A stretch of DNA of 15,347 nucleotides from Deferribacteraceae bacterium UBA1873 (GTDB lineage Bacteria > Chrysiogenota > Deferribacteres > Deferribacterales > Flexistipitaceae), in assembly GCA_002338145.1 (NCBI GenBank), contig DDHP01000044.1, positions 38,500-53,846 of the forward strand. Direction: 5' to 3'. A program made the translations under genes and the position numbers. Under the pieces are notes generated by a model. It did not search any database. It was not told where the DNA came from and saw only the letters and a program-made list of their open reading frames with translations. Below, piece by piece: positions 1 to 7,379 of the stretch. Position 1 is the first letter of the stretch; each line of letters begins with the position of its first letter.

Positions 1-105
1 ACTTGTTTCGGGATCTATGAATATCAACAAGTTACGAGACCATGAACCAAGTTCAGAGTGATAGTAAAGTTATTGCGCAAAGGTCTCTAATTATTATTTT
101 GGGAT
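1..105. other. Non-coding sequence downstream of the NRDE gene
   Basis: No convincing gene is visible. Two inverted repeats are present: ACTTGTT (1-7) with AACAAGT (26-32), and GAGACC (36-41) with GGTCTC (82-87). They lie where the minus-strand NRDE/ALDH transcript would end, so they could form 3'-end structure. Neither is followed by a clear U-tract, and I do not call a terminator. Confidence 0.4.
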
Positions 106-876
106 TTAAAAAGATGTAATTTTGAAACTGAATGTGGAATTGCCGGTTATTCTGGCGTTATTGTCATATCTTTGCTCATATACAAAGGCATTGTTCTCAT
201 AATCCACAAGTATTACTGTTGAGGATCTTGTGCCATATTTTGCCATATTTACAAAAACAGGAGACAGCTCTTTTTCATAAGCTGGTGAAATACCTGTATC
301 TGGCAGCATATCATAATCTACTTTTTGACTATCAGATAGTATGCCGAAAAGATCTTTGACGGGAAAATCAGGGTTTGTGATTACTTTTTTCAGAAGGTGT
401 TTGCCTCTGTTTATTTTAGGCCAGGGGGTATCCAATGTTGCATTGCTCAGGCCATATAAGCCGGGAGATATAGGAAGTGTCCCGTTTGATCTATTGCTAA
501 AATAATATAATTTATCAATGGTTCCAAAAATTAAGTTGTAACCTTCATAATGATTTTTTGTTTTTTTCAGATAGTCTGTAAATTTTTTGACTCCGTTTTC
601 CTGTTCTAAAAATTTTTTTACAATCTGTCCTCTTGAAGGCTTGGTGGGAGATGCTGATATCTGTTCTCTGAAGTTAGTAAGAGCGGCCAGCTTTCCTTGT
701 TTTGTAATTCCCATCCAGGTGCCGCCGCCCTGAATATCTTTTCCTGCAAGGACAGAATTGTTTTCAGGCCAGAAATGCATTTTTACAGTTTCTCTGTTGT
801 AAAATTCATCACGGTTGGCACAAAATATGAGCTTGTACCTGCTATGCTGCTTATAACTGAAAACAATAAAACACAT
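106..876 (-). CDS. NRDE / TANGO2 family protein
   Basis: This 256-residue protein belongs to the NRDE family (TANGO2-like, formerly DUF833). It begins Met-Cys, as family members do, and carries ANRDEFYNR (residues 20-28, the NRDE motif at 21-24), GGTW (51-54) and GKLAALTNFR (61-70). Length is about normal for a bacterial member. No signal peptide or TM segment is seen, so it is probably cytoplasmic. The biochemical role of bacterial members is unsettled; eukaryotic TANGO2 relatives have been linked to haem trafficking and metabolic homeostasis. The ATG lies 3 bp after the aldehyde dehydrogenase stop. No good SD precedes it, so translation is probably coupled to the upstream gene. Family assignment is firm; substrate and function are unknown. 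Confidence 0.9.
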   Translation of the reverse strand: MCFIVFSYKQHSRYKLIFCANRDEFYNRETVKMHFWPENNSVLAGKDIQGGGTWMGITKQGKLAALTNFREQISASPTKPSRGQIVKKFLEQENGVKKFTDYLKKTKNHYEGYNLIFGTIDKLYYFSNRSNGTLPISPGLYGLSNATLDTPWPKINRGKHLLKKVITNPDFPVKDLFGILSDSQKVDYDMLPDTGISPAYEKELSPVFVNMAKYGTRSSTVILVDYENNAFVYEQRYDNNARITGNSTFSFKITSF

Positions 877-879
877 AAT

Positions 880-2307
880 TTAGTTTAAGTTAAACATAAT
901 CATTTTTATATTAGTCATATCTTCAATTGCAAACTTAACACCTTCTCTTCCGATACCGCTCATTTTATTTCCTCCGTAAGGCATATGATCCACCCGGAAT
1001 ATGGAAGTATCATTTATCATAACGCCACCCACGTTAATATTGTCCACAGCGTAATATGCTTTATTGATATTGTTTGTATATATGCCAGCCTGAAGTCCAT
1101 ATTCGGAATTTTCCACCTTTTTCACAACTTCATAAAAATCATCAAATTCGACTACAGAAACAACAGGGGCGAATATTTCCATGCACATTACTTTCATTTC
1201 ATCAGTAACATCTGATAAAACGGTGGGCTCCAGCATTCTGCCGTCTCTTTTTCCGCCTAAGATAATTTTTGCTCCCTGATTGACCGCTTCATTGATCCAT
1301 GATTCCGCCCTTTCTGCTTCTTTTTCGTCAATCATCGGTCCCACATCACAGTCCTTTTCCAGGGGATTGCCGAATTTAAGCTTTTTCACTTCCTGCAAAA
1401 AATGCTCCTTGAACTCATTCAGGACATTTTTATGAACATATATCCTTTGCAGAGAAATACAAACCTGCCCGGAATTAGCAAAGGCACTGGATGCACACTT
1501 TGCTGCTGCTTTTTTCAGGTTGGCATCTTCATCGATGATAGTGGCTGAATTGTTACCTAGCTCAAGGGTTACTTTTTTTATTCCGGCTTTCTTTGTTATG
1601 CTATTGCCTACTTCAGGAGAACCGGTAAAGCTTATCTTTTTGCAGTCAGGATGTGACACAATCATATCTCCCACAACAGAGCCTGATCCTATTACTACAT
1701 TAAAGACCCCTTCCGGCAGCCCGCTTTCCTCCAGAATTTCTGCCAAAACTATAGCTGTCACCGGTGTGGTGGAGGCCGGCTTAAGAACAACAGTGTTTCC
1801 GGCGGCTATTGCAGGAGCGACTTTATGCCCGACAAGATTAAGAGGGAAGTTAAATGGTGTTATCGCACCCACAACACCAATTGGTTCCCGGATAAAATAT
1901 CCTTTGCGATTTTCCCCGAATTTGCTGGCATCCAGAGGGACTGTTTCCCCGTGAATGCGTTTTGCCTCTTCTGATGCAAATTTAAAGGTTTCGGCACCTC
2001 TGAGTACTTCATTTATGGAATATTTCCATGCTTTACCAGCTTCTTTGCATATAATTTTTGCGATTTCTTCCTGCCTTTCCAGTATTTTATAATAGGTTTT
2101 TTCCAATATCTCCGCACGTTTGTGTGCCGGATATTTTTTAAAATCATTAAAAGCAGATTTTGCTGCCTTTATTGCCTCATTTACCATATTTGCATTGCAT
2201 TTGGGAACTCTGGCAAAAACTTCACCTGAGAACTTATCAATTACAGCAACAGATTCTTCGCTTTCCATCCATTTTCCGTTTATAAGTGTTTTATAAAGCT
2301 TCTCCAT
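880..2307 (-). CDS. NAD(P)-dependent aldehyde dehydrogenase
   Basis: This 475-residue member of the ALDH superfamily oxidises an aldehyde to an acid with NAD(P)+. Visible motifs are FNFP with Asn153, the cofactor-contacting LKPAS (Lys176), FTGSPEVG (227-234), LELG with general base Glu249, and SGQVC with catalytic Cys283. It resembles the lactaldehyde, succinate-semialdehyde and non-phosphorylating GAPDH branch, but the substrate cannot be fixed from sequence. I place the start at the ATG at 2307, because AGGGGG (2315-2320 on the minus strand) lies 7 nt upstream. An in-frame ATG ten codons further up would bury that SD inside the gene. It is first in a two-gene minus-strand unit with the NRDE gene and has a probable regulated promoter about 140 bp upstream. 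Confidence 0.93.
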   Translation of the reverse strand: MEKLYKTLINGKWMESEESVAVIDKFSGEVFARVPKCNANMVNEAIKAAKSAFNDFKKYPAHKRAEILEKTYYKILERQEEIAKIICKEAGKAWKYSINEVLRGAETFKFASEEAKRIHGETVPLDASKFGENRKGYFIREPIGVVGAITPFNFPLNLVGHKVAPAIAAGNTVVLKPASTTPVTAIVLAEILEESGLPEGVFNVVIGSGSVVGDMIVSHPDCKKISFTGSPEVGNSITKKAGIKKVTLELGNNSATIIDEDANLKKAAAKCASSAFANSGQVCISLQRIYVHKNVLNEFKEHFLQEVKKLKFGNPLEKDCDVGPMIDEKEAERAESWINEAVNQGAKIILGGKRDGRMLEPTVLSDVTDEMKVMCMEIFAPVVSVVEFDDFYEVVKKVENSEYGLQAGIYTNNINKAYYAVDNINVGGVMINDTSIFRVDHMPYGGNKMSGIGREGVKFAIEDMTNIKMIMFNLN

Positions 2308-2326
2308 AATAACACCCCCTTTATCC

Positions 2327-2392
2327 TTATGTTGCAAATATATATGAATATGAGAACATTTTCAATGTCACATTGAATACTTTTATTTTCAT
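2327..2392 (-). CDS. Possible short leader peptide upstream of the ALDH gene
   Basis: A 21-codon frame starts at the ATG at 2392 (MKIKVFNVTLKMF...). GGAG lies 5 nt upstream of it and GGAGGGG a little further. Its stop lies 19 nt before the aldehyde dehydrogenase start, inside what would be the mRNA leader. The peptide is rich in aromatic and hydrophobic residues, with no run of one amino acid that would suggest classical attenuation. The palindrome at 2361-2377 lies inside this frame, so the frame may be incidental to an operator. Confidence 0.22.
   Translation of the reverse strand: MKIKVFNVTLKMFSYSYIFAT
2361..2377. promoter_or_regulatory. Perfect 17-bp palindrome, candidate operator
   Basis: TTCAATGTCACATTGAA is an exact 8-bp inverted repeat around a single central base. 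It lies 53 bp upstream of the aldehyde dehydrogenase start. The half-site ACATTGAA recurs exactly at 2478-2485. In RNA the same sequence could form a 6-bp hairpin with a 5-nt loop. The odd centre argues against a standard CRP/FNR site; a dimeric TetR- or MarR-like repressor is possible. The regulator is not in the window. Confidence 0.5.
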
Positions 2393-2442
2393 ACCATCTC
2401 CATCCCCTCCTATCTTAGAATAAGGTATTTTGGATAAGTAGA

Positions 2443-2487
2443 TTGAACAGATATAATTGATAAACGAAGAACTTTGAACATTGAACA
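2443..2487 (-). promoter_or_regulatory. Candidate ALDH promoter flanked by TTGAACA heptamers
   Basis: On the minus strand, TTCAAA (2478-2473) and TATATC (2455-2450) are separated by 17 nt, an acceptable sigma-70 pair. Three copies of TTGAACA (read on the plus strand) sit at 2443-2449, 2474-2480 and 2481-2487. Two overlap or abut the -35 box and one covers the likely start-site region. This arrangement suggests a regulator controlling the ALDH-NRDE unit. The promoter elements themselves are only 4/6 matches. Confidence 0.35.
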
Positions 2488-2575
2488 AAAGCTTGGGGGA
2501 GATTAAGAGGAGGTAGGCGACAGTAGCTTTGAGTTTTGGCTGCAAAATGTGCGCAAATTATATTGAAAAAATACG

Positions 2576-2613
2576 CTTATTGCGAAAAATAAGTTAACTC
2601 CAGTAAGTAGGAG
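2576..2613. other. Small inverted repeats in the ALDH-CPBP divergent intergenic region
   Basis: CTTATT (2576-2581) pairs with AATAAG (2588-2593) around a 6-nt loop, and CTCC (2598-2601) pairs with GGAG (2610-2613). The 2308-2651 interval holds no other convincing gene besides the possible leader peptide and regulatory sites listed. Significance in AT-rich DNA is modest. Confidence 0.3.
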
Positions 2614-2614
2614 A

Positions 2615-2643
2615 TTGCTTTTCTTGTTTAAAAGTTATAAAAT
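2615..2643 (+). promoter_or_regulatory. Weak candidate promoter for the CPBP protease gene
   Basis: TTGCTT (2615-2620) and TAAAAT (2638-2643) are separated by 17 nt. The -10 is a 5/6 match and the -35 only about 3/6. Transcription would begin near 2650, which would leave the ATG at 2652 nearly leaderless, or the ATG at 2664 with a short leader. Confidence 0.28.
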
Positions 2644-2651
2644 GATATCAA

Positions 2652-3095
2652 ATGGAACTCTTTATGAAGAAATATTGTCTTTTTATTTTTTTTCTGATTG
2701 CCGGGATAATTTTTCACCTTTTCAAATTACTTCTTATGGATAGAGAATTTTCTTTTATTTTTGATGAGGTTATCTTCTACATAATTTTGGTACCGGTTTT
2801 AGAAGAGACTATTTTCAGGGGAGGTATACAAAATTATTTAAAAGGTAAAATTCCGACTTTCAAAAGCATTGACAATATCAAAAACGTTTTGTCAACAAAA
2901 TCTTTCATATCTTTGCAGAACATAGTAACTTCACTTTTATTTTCAATGGCACATCTGTTTTATTTTAGTCTGTTACATGCTTTTTTGGTGTTTTTTCCAT
3001 CACTGATTTTTGGCATAGTATATGACCGGTACCATAATTTATTTTTTCCAATATTTTTACACGGAATTTATAATTTAAGTGTTTTTATTATTTGA
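2652..3095 (+). CDS. Compact CPBP-family glutamic intramembrane protease
   Basis: This 147-residue hydrophobic protein with about four or five membrane segments carries all three CPBP (CAAX-protease/bacteriocin-processing, ABI) motifs. These are EETIFRG with Glu51, Glu52 and Arg56; FSMAH with Phe97 and His101; and HGIYN with His137 and Asn141. The likely active site is therefore intact in the inner membrane. It is much shorter than typical CPBP proteins (200-300 residues) and matches the compact forms associated with C-terminal protein-sorting systems (myxosortase-like). Met5 (2664) is an alternative start; neither ATG has a good SD. The gene lies 30 bp upstream of gspC on the same strand, so a link to secretion is plausible but inferred. 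Alternative roles include bacteriocin immunity and processing of a membrane peptide. Confidence 0.85.
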   Translation: MELFMKKYCLFIFFLIAGIIFHLFKLLLMDREFSFIFDEVIFYIILVPVLEETIFRGGIQNYLKGKIPTFKSIDNIKNVLSTKSFISLQNIVTSLLFSMAHLFYFSLLHAFLVFFPSLIFGIVYDRYHNLFFPIFLHGIYNLSVFII

Positions 3096-3119
3096 TTTGA
3101 AATAAATTTGTGCTAATAT
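3092..3119 (+). promoter_or_regulatory. Extended -10 promoter immediately before gspC
   Basis: TTGATT (3092-3097) and TAATAT (3114-3119) are separated by 16 nt, with the extended -10 dinucleotide TG at 3111-3112 (TGC-TAATAT). The -10 ends 6 nt before the gspC ATG at 3126, so transcription would begin at or next to the start codon. The promoter overlaps the stop codon of the protease gene. Confidence 0.45.
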
Positions 3120-3125
3120 CCGCTC

Positions 3126-4028
3126 ATGCTAAACACAAAATATAATGTAATTATTTATTCAGCTTTACTATCTTTTGGGTTTTCTGTGTTTGTTAATGGG
3201 TATATAGGTTATAAGTTTAATCCTGAGCCCATTAAAACAACTGCGGATTTAGTTACAAAAGCTGAAATGTCCAAAGAGTTATTTGATAAGGAAATGGTTC
3301 TTAGTAAAAATATTTTCGATCTTGAAGTTGTTTCTGGTAAACGTGCAGGTGCTGATACTTTGGCTGGGAATAACACTAAAAATAATAGTGTTTCTGCTAA
3401 CTCTTCGAATAGGCCTTCAGCAGGCAGCGGTGCCACAAAAACTGAAGAAGAGTTCGAAGGGAAACTTCTGGGAGTTTTGGTTGGAGATGATGTTTTTTTG
3501 GCTATAATCAAGTTTAAGGGTGATGTTGTTATTCTGCGAAAAGGGATACCGAATGATGAGCTTGAATTGATGGATGTTTTCCCTGACAGTGTTAACGTTA
3601 AATATGACGGTGATATTTACAGCCTTACTTTTCCGGAAGAAAATATCGCTGGTGTCTCCGGAGCTCAAAATCAGAGTGGAGAAAAAAACAACGCAAACAA
3701 AGATAATCTTCACTATCAAATCAGCAAGCAATACCTGACTACCAAGCTTCAGGATATGAACAGTATACTGAGGACAGTTTTTATTTCTCCACATTATAAT
3801 AACGGCAATTTTGTCGGTTACAGAGTAAGCAGACTTGCCGATTCATCTCCTTTAAAACAGGTGGGAATCAGGCAAGGGGATATTTTGGTGCAGATTAATG
3901 GTGAGACACTGGATTCACCTAACAAAATGCTGGAATTGTTTAGCAAAATAGATGATTTAACAGCGGCTAAGATAGATATTCTCAGGAATGGAGAAAGGAA
4001 AACTCTTTTTGTGGAAGTGAAATCATAA
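3126..4028 (+). CDS. gspC: Type II secretion system protein GspC with PDZ domain
   Basis: This 300-residue inner-membrane clamp protein links the T2SS platform to the secretin. There is a short cytoplasmic N-terminus and one TM helix (about 7-27). A periplasmic linker follows, with a Gly/Ser/Asn-rich stretch at about 75-104. The homology-region (T2SSC) beta domain is at about 108-170 (EGKLLGVLVGDDVFLAII...). A second linker precedes a C-terminal PDZ domain at about 195-299, with GYRVSRL, VGIRQGDILVQING and the IDILRNG strand. In proteobacteria the HR domain binds the N0 domain of GspD, and the PDZ influences substrate choice. The start is forced: an in-frame TAA lies at 3114, and the next Met (residue 48) would remove the TM helix. 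No SD is visible, which fits leaderless initiation. gspD follows. Confidence 0.9.
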   Translation: MLNTKYNVIIYSALLSFGFSVFVNGYIGYKFNPEPIKTTADLVTKAEMSKELFDKEMVLSKNIFDLEVVSGKRAGADTLAGNNTKNNSVSANSSNRPSAGSGATKTEEEFEGKLLGVLVGDDVFLAIIKFKGDVVILRKGIPNDELELMDVFPDSVNVKYDGDIYSLTFPEENIAGVSGAQNQSGEKNNANKDNLHYQISKQYLTTKLQDMNSILRTVFISPHYNNGNFVGYRVSRLADSSPLKQVGIRQGDILVQINGETLDSPNKMLELFSKIDDLTAAKIDILRNGERKTLFVEVKS

Positions 4029-4064
4029 ATTGTATTACATTTATTTAATAATACCTGGTATTTT

Positions 4065-4069
4065 GGAGG
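4065..4069 (+). promoter_or_regulatory. SD that decides the gspD start
   Basis: GGAGG lies 5 nt before the ATG at 4075. It is too close to the ATG at 4072, and an upstream in-frame TTG at 4030 has no SD. The ATG at 4075 also begins directly at a good signal peptide. Confidence 0.75.
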
Positions 4070-4074
4070 ATATG

Positions 4075-5928
4075 ATGGGAAAAATCAGCAATCTTTTAAT
4101 TACGCTTTTTATTTTTTTAATGTTAAGCAGCGTTGCCGCTGCACAGATAGATGTCAATCTGAAAAATGTTGCTTTAAAAGACTTTGTTCAGTTTGTTGGG
4201 GAATTTACAGGTAAAACAATAGTATACGATGAAAGAATGCTCAAAGGTAATGTTTCAATAGACTCAAAGGCCAGAATGAATAAAGATGATTTGATGGAAA
4301 TATTTTACACTGTTTTGAATATGAATAACCTATATGCAGTAAACAAGGATGACTATATACAGATATTGCAGGAAAGGGATTTACAGGATTATCCTGATGA
4401 GTTTGTCGACAATGTGGATAAAACATCAAAGGATTTTGTGACAGCTGTCATTACGGTGGAAGGTATTGATCTTACACAGGTTGCCAGCTCAGTGGCCAGG
4501 TTAAAATCCCGACTGGGGCATATTCAACCGGTAAAAGGTATTAATGCTCTGGTTATCAGAGACTCTTCTGACAGGGTTAATAAAGTGATAAGTGTTGTGA
4601 ATTCGCTGGAAAACATTGCTGGTAACATGGAACTTAAATCCATAAGAGTGAAAAATACTACTGCAAAAAATTTAATGGATCGCATTAAAGATTTTTTCAA
4701 TCAACTGAAGGCACAATCTATGGTGGCAATGGATCCTGTGATTATAGCTGACGATATGTCCAATACTCTGATTATTGCAGCCACAAGACATGAATTAGAG
4801 AAGATTGATTATATAGTTGAGAAGCTGGATTCTTCAGATGTGCAGCCGGCTAGCTCCCCTAAAGTCTTTTATCTTAAAAATGCAGTGGCAGAGGATGTTG
4901 AAACTGTTTTAAACAAACTCCTCGGTTCAATTGAAGATCCCAAAAACGCAAAGAATGTAGAGTCTAACGTTGCTTCTGATATGGCTACCAATTCTATAAT
5001 AGCCGTGGGTAACAATGAACTCTATTCGAAGCTTGAAGATCTTATTGAAAAACTGGATATTCCCAGAAAGCAGGTTTATGTGGAAGCTCTTATTATGGAG
5101 ACTACTCTGGAAAAAGGGGGAGAATTTGGTGTTGAATGGCTTGCTGGTGGCGGAAGTGATAACTTTGCCGGCTCTGTTGGATACTTAAATAGTGGTGCAG
5201 CCCAAAGTCTTATGGCGCCTGTACTGGAAGGTGATTCGCCAAATTTTTCCGCATTGCCTGGTGGTTTTAACGCCGGGGTTTTAGGTGATGTTATTACTTA
5301 TGAGGGTACCAGCTTTCCTACACTGACAGCTCTTGTGAATTTTATAAGGACAGCCAACGGGATTAATATACTTTCCAACCCTCAGATTCTAACGCTGGAC
5401 AACCAGGAAGCGGAAATTTTTGTGGGTGAAAACAGACCTTTTATGACGAGTACCAAATTTGATTCTAATAACAATCCCGTCCAAAGCTATGACTACAGGG
5501 ATGTCGGTGTAAGACTTACAATACAACCTCATATCTCCAGCAATGATATGATAACACTGGATATTGAGCAGGAGGTTAAACAAGTAACTTCCAACGCTGG
5601 AATAGATGCTCCGGCTCCAATTACGCTTACAAGAAATACCAGCACAACTGTCAAGCTTAGAAATAACAGCAAACTTGTAATCAGTGGTTTGATAAGAGAT
5701 GACTCCGATGAGTCAAATTCAGCAGTACCGGGCCTTTCTAAACTGCCGCTTATTGGGTGGTTGTTTAAATCCAAATCAAAGTCAAATCAAAAGACAAATA
5801 TGATGGTTTTTATAACAGCCAAGATAATTAATACTCAGGAAGATGCAAAATCCCTGACAGATGAAAAAACTGAAAAATACATGGAATTTGACAACAAAAC
5901 TCGTGAAAACTTGAGGAAAGAATATTAA
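4075..5928 (+). CDS. gspD: Type II secretion system secretin GspD
   Basis: This 617-residue protein forms the outer-membrane channel of the T2SS. A Sec signal peptide (1-23) ends in AAA before Gln24. Periplasmic modules follow: N0 at about 24-100, then three KH-like N domains at about 120-180, 185-255 and 262-330. The secretin barrel domain is at about 333-585. Diagnostic features are VYVEALIMETT at its start, ILSNPQILTLDNQEA (432-446), VGVRLTIQPHIS (477-488), LVISGLI and the canonical VPGLSKLPLIGWLF (551-564). A lysine- and glutamate-rich tail ends the protein, with no obvious lipidation site. Length is normal. The stop overlaps the gspE start as TAATG, indicating translational coupling. N0 is the expected partner of the GspC HR domain encoded just upstream. 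Confidence 0.95.
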   Translation: MGKISNLLITLFIFLMLSSVAAAQIDVNLKNVALKDFVQFVGEFTGKTIVYDERMLKGNVSIDSKARMNKDDLMEIFYTVLNMNNLYAVNKDDYIQILQERDLQDYPDEFVDNVDKTSKDFVTAVITVEGIDLTQVASSVARLKSRLGHIQPVKGINALVIRDSSDRVNKVISVVNSLENIAGNMELKSIRVKNTTAKNLMDRIKDFFNQLKAQSMVAMDPVIIADDMSNTLIIAATRHELEKIDYIVEKLDSSDVQPASSPKVFYLKNAVAEDVETVLNKLLGSIEDPKNAKNVESNVASDMATNSIIAVGNNELYSKLEDLIEKLDIPRKQVYVEALIMETTLEKGGEFGVEWLAGGGSDNFAGSVGYLNSGAAQSLMAPVLEGDSPNFSALPGGFNAGVLGDVITYEGTSFPTLTALVNFIRTANGINILSNPQILTLDNQEAEIFVGENRPFMTSTKFDSNNNPVQSYDYRDVGVRLTIQPHISSNDMITLDIEQEVKQVTSNAGIDAPAPITLTRNTSTTVKLRNNSKLVISGLIRDDSDESNSAVPGLSKLPLIGWLFKSKSKSNQKTNMMVFITAKIINTQEDAKSLTDEKTEKYMEFDNKTRENLRKEY

Positions 5929-7379
5929 TGAGCACTTTTGACAAAATTAAAGACTATTATCTTAAATTTCCGGATAGAAGTAACTTTATTCCTATAATGG
6001 AAAATGATGAATCAGTAGCCGTATATTATTGTGACGATGATGGCTTCAAAAAAGCTTTTTTGCTGGCAAATGCTTTGGAGTTAAATGCGGATTTCAGAGA
6101 AACAGATCAGAGCTTTATATTGGAAAAGCTGGAGGATATCTTTGAGGAATCATCTGAGGACTTTGACGAGAATGAAGATGATTTTGAGGATGTAAGTGAT
6201 ATTCTGTCAGCTTCCTATGAAGATGCTCCTGTTATTAAACTTGTCAATCAGATAATTATTAGTGCCGTTAAAGCGGGTGCAAGTGATATACACTTTGAAA
6301 CACGGGCAAACTCTTTTTTGGCTCGTTTCAGGATTGACGGTAAACTGAGAACATTCAAACGTTATCCTAAATCCCTTCATGAAGCGGTAGTAGCGAGGAT
6401 AAAAGTAATGGCGATGCTTGATGTGGCTGAAGGCAGGAGGCCACAGGATGGGCGAATCAATGTAAAAGTAGGTAATAGAAACATTGATATGCGTGTATCT
6501 GTTATCCCTTCTATTTACGGGGAAAAGGTGGTTCTGAGAATACTTGAAAAATCCAAAAACCTTCTCAGCCTAAATACAGTAGGTATGCCGGAGCATTGGA
6601 TAAAAAGGTTTGAACAGCATATCAGCAAACCCAACGGCATAATTCTTGTTACCGGCCCCACAGGAAGCGGTAAAACTACTACACTGTATGCAGCGTTATT
6701 GGCAATGAACCGTCAGGAAAGAAATATTCTGACCATTGAAGATCCAGTTGAATACGATGTCGACGGCATTACCCAGGTACAGGTAAACAATACTGTTGGG
6801 TTAAACTTTGCAAGTGCCATTCGTTCATTTTTGCGTCAGGACCCTGATGTGATTCTGGTGGGGGAAATCAGGGATGATGAAACAGCTAAAACCGCCGTTC
6901 AGGCTTCGCTAACGGGTCACCTCGTACTTTCCACACTACATACCAACGATGCCCCTTCAGCTGTTGCCAGACTTGTGGAGATGGATATTGAGCCATTTCT
7001 TTTATCATCATCAATAACATTGGTTGTTGCCCAGCGGCTTGTGAGGAAAAATTGCCCCAATTGTGTGGAAACTGTGGCCATCGATGAGGATCTACATGCC
7101 ATTTTGGAAAAAGAAGGAATTGTTTTGACCGAATATAAAAGAGGCAAAGGATGCAAAGAATGCTTTGATACAGGATATAAAGGAAGACTGGCTATTTTTG
7201 AGTTTCTGGAAGTCAACGATGCTATTAGACGTTTGATCAATAGGGAAGCTTCGGCTTTTGAAATAAGAGAAGCTGCGAAAGAAAGCGGTTTTCAATCCAT
7301 GTTTCAGAGTGGCATGGATTTGGTAAAACAAGGGATAACAACACCTGAGGAAATATTGGCTACAACCAGGATAGATTAA
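5928..7379 (+). CDS. gspE: Type II secretion system ATPase GspE
   Basis: This 483-residue cytoplasmic AAA+-like secretion ATPase powers pseudopilus assembly. It has Walker A GPTGSGKT (243-250), the Asp box ILTIEDPVEYD (267-277), Walker B DPDVILVGEIRD (305-316) and the His box HLVLSTLHTN (331-340). The four-cysteine zinc motif is C376/C379/C409/C412, as in GspE/PilB proteins. The N2E region begins near 100 (APVIKLVNQII...SDIHFE). The N-terminal part (1-95) is short and ends in a very acidic stretch: 14 of 24 residues at about 68-91 are Asp or Glu. In other systems this part binds GspL, which is not encoded here. An SD-like GAGGA lies about 10 nt before the ATG. The gene overlaps gspD and gspF by one base each. 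Confidence 0.95.
   Translation: MSTFDKIKDYYLKFPDRSNFIPIMENDESVAVYYCDDDGFKKAFLLANALELNADFRETDQSFILEKLEDIFEESSEDFDENEDDFEDVSDILSASYEDAPVIKLVNQIIISAVKAGASDIHFETRANSFLARFRIDGKLRTFKRYPKSLHEAVVARIKVMAMLDVAEGRRPQDGRINVKVGNRNIDMRVSVIPSIYGEKVVLRILEKSKNLLSLNTVGMPEHWIKRFEQHISKPNGIILVTGPTGSGKTTTLYAALLAMNRQERNILTIEDPVEYDVDGITQVQVNNTVGLNFASAIRSFLRQDPDVILVGEIRDDETAKTAVQASLTGHLVLSTLHTNDAPSAVARLVEMDIEPFLLSSSITLVVAQRLVRKNCPNCVETVAIDEDLHAILEKEGIVLTEYKRGKGCKECFDTGYKGRLAIFEFLEVNDAIRRLINREASAFEIREAAKESGFQSMFQSGMDLVKQGITTPEEILATTRID

Noticed and set aside
1520..1954. 144-codon plus-strand frame opposite the ALDH gene
   Set aside because: It mirrors the codon bias of the well-supported ALDH gene on the other strand and has no SD.
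2393..2545. Upstream extension of the leader frame to a 72-codon minus-strand frame
   Set aside because: The extension has no SD at its start and no protein-like features. It spans the candidate promoter and the heptamer repeats, so only the last 21 codons are considered.
3209..3794. Minus-strand open frames opposite gspC
   Set aside because: They are antisense shadows of the GspC coding sequence, which has clear domains.
4030..4074. Upstream TTG start for gspD (15 extra residues)
   Set aside because: It has no SD and would put a non-signal sequence in front of a good signal peptide; GGAGG is correctly spaced for the ATG at 4075.
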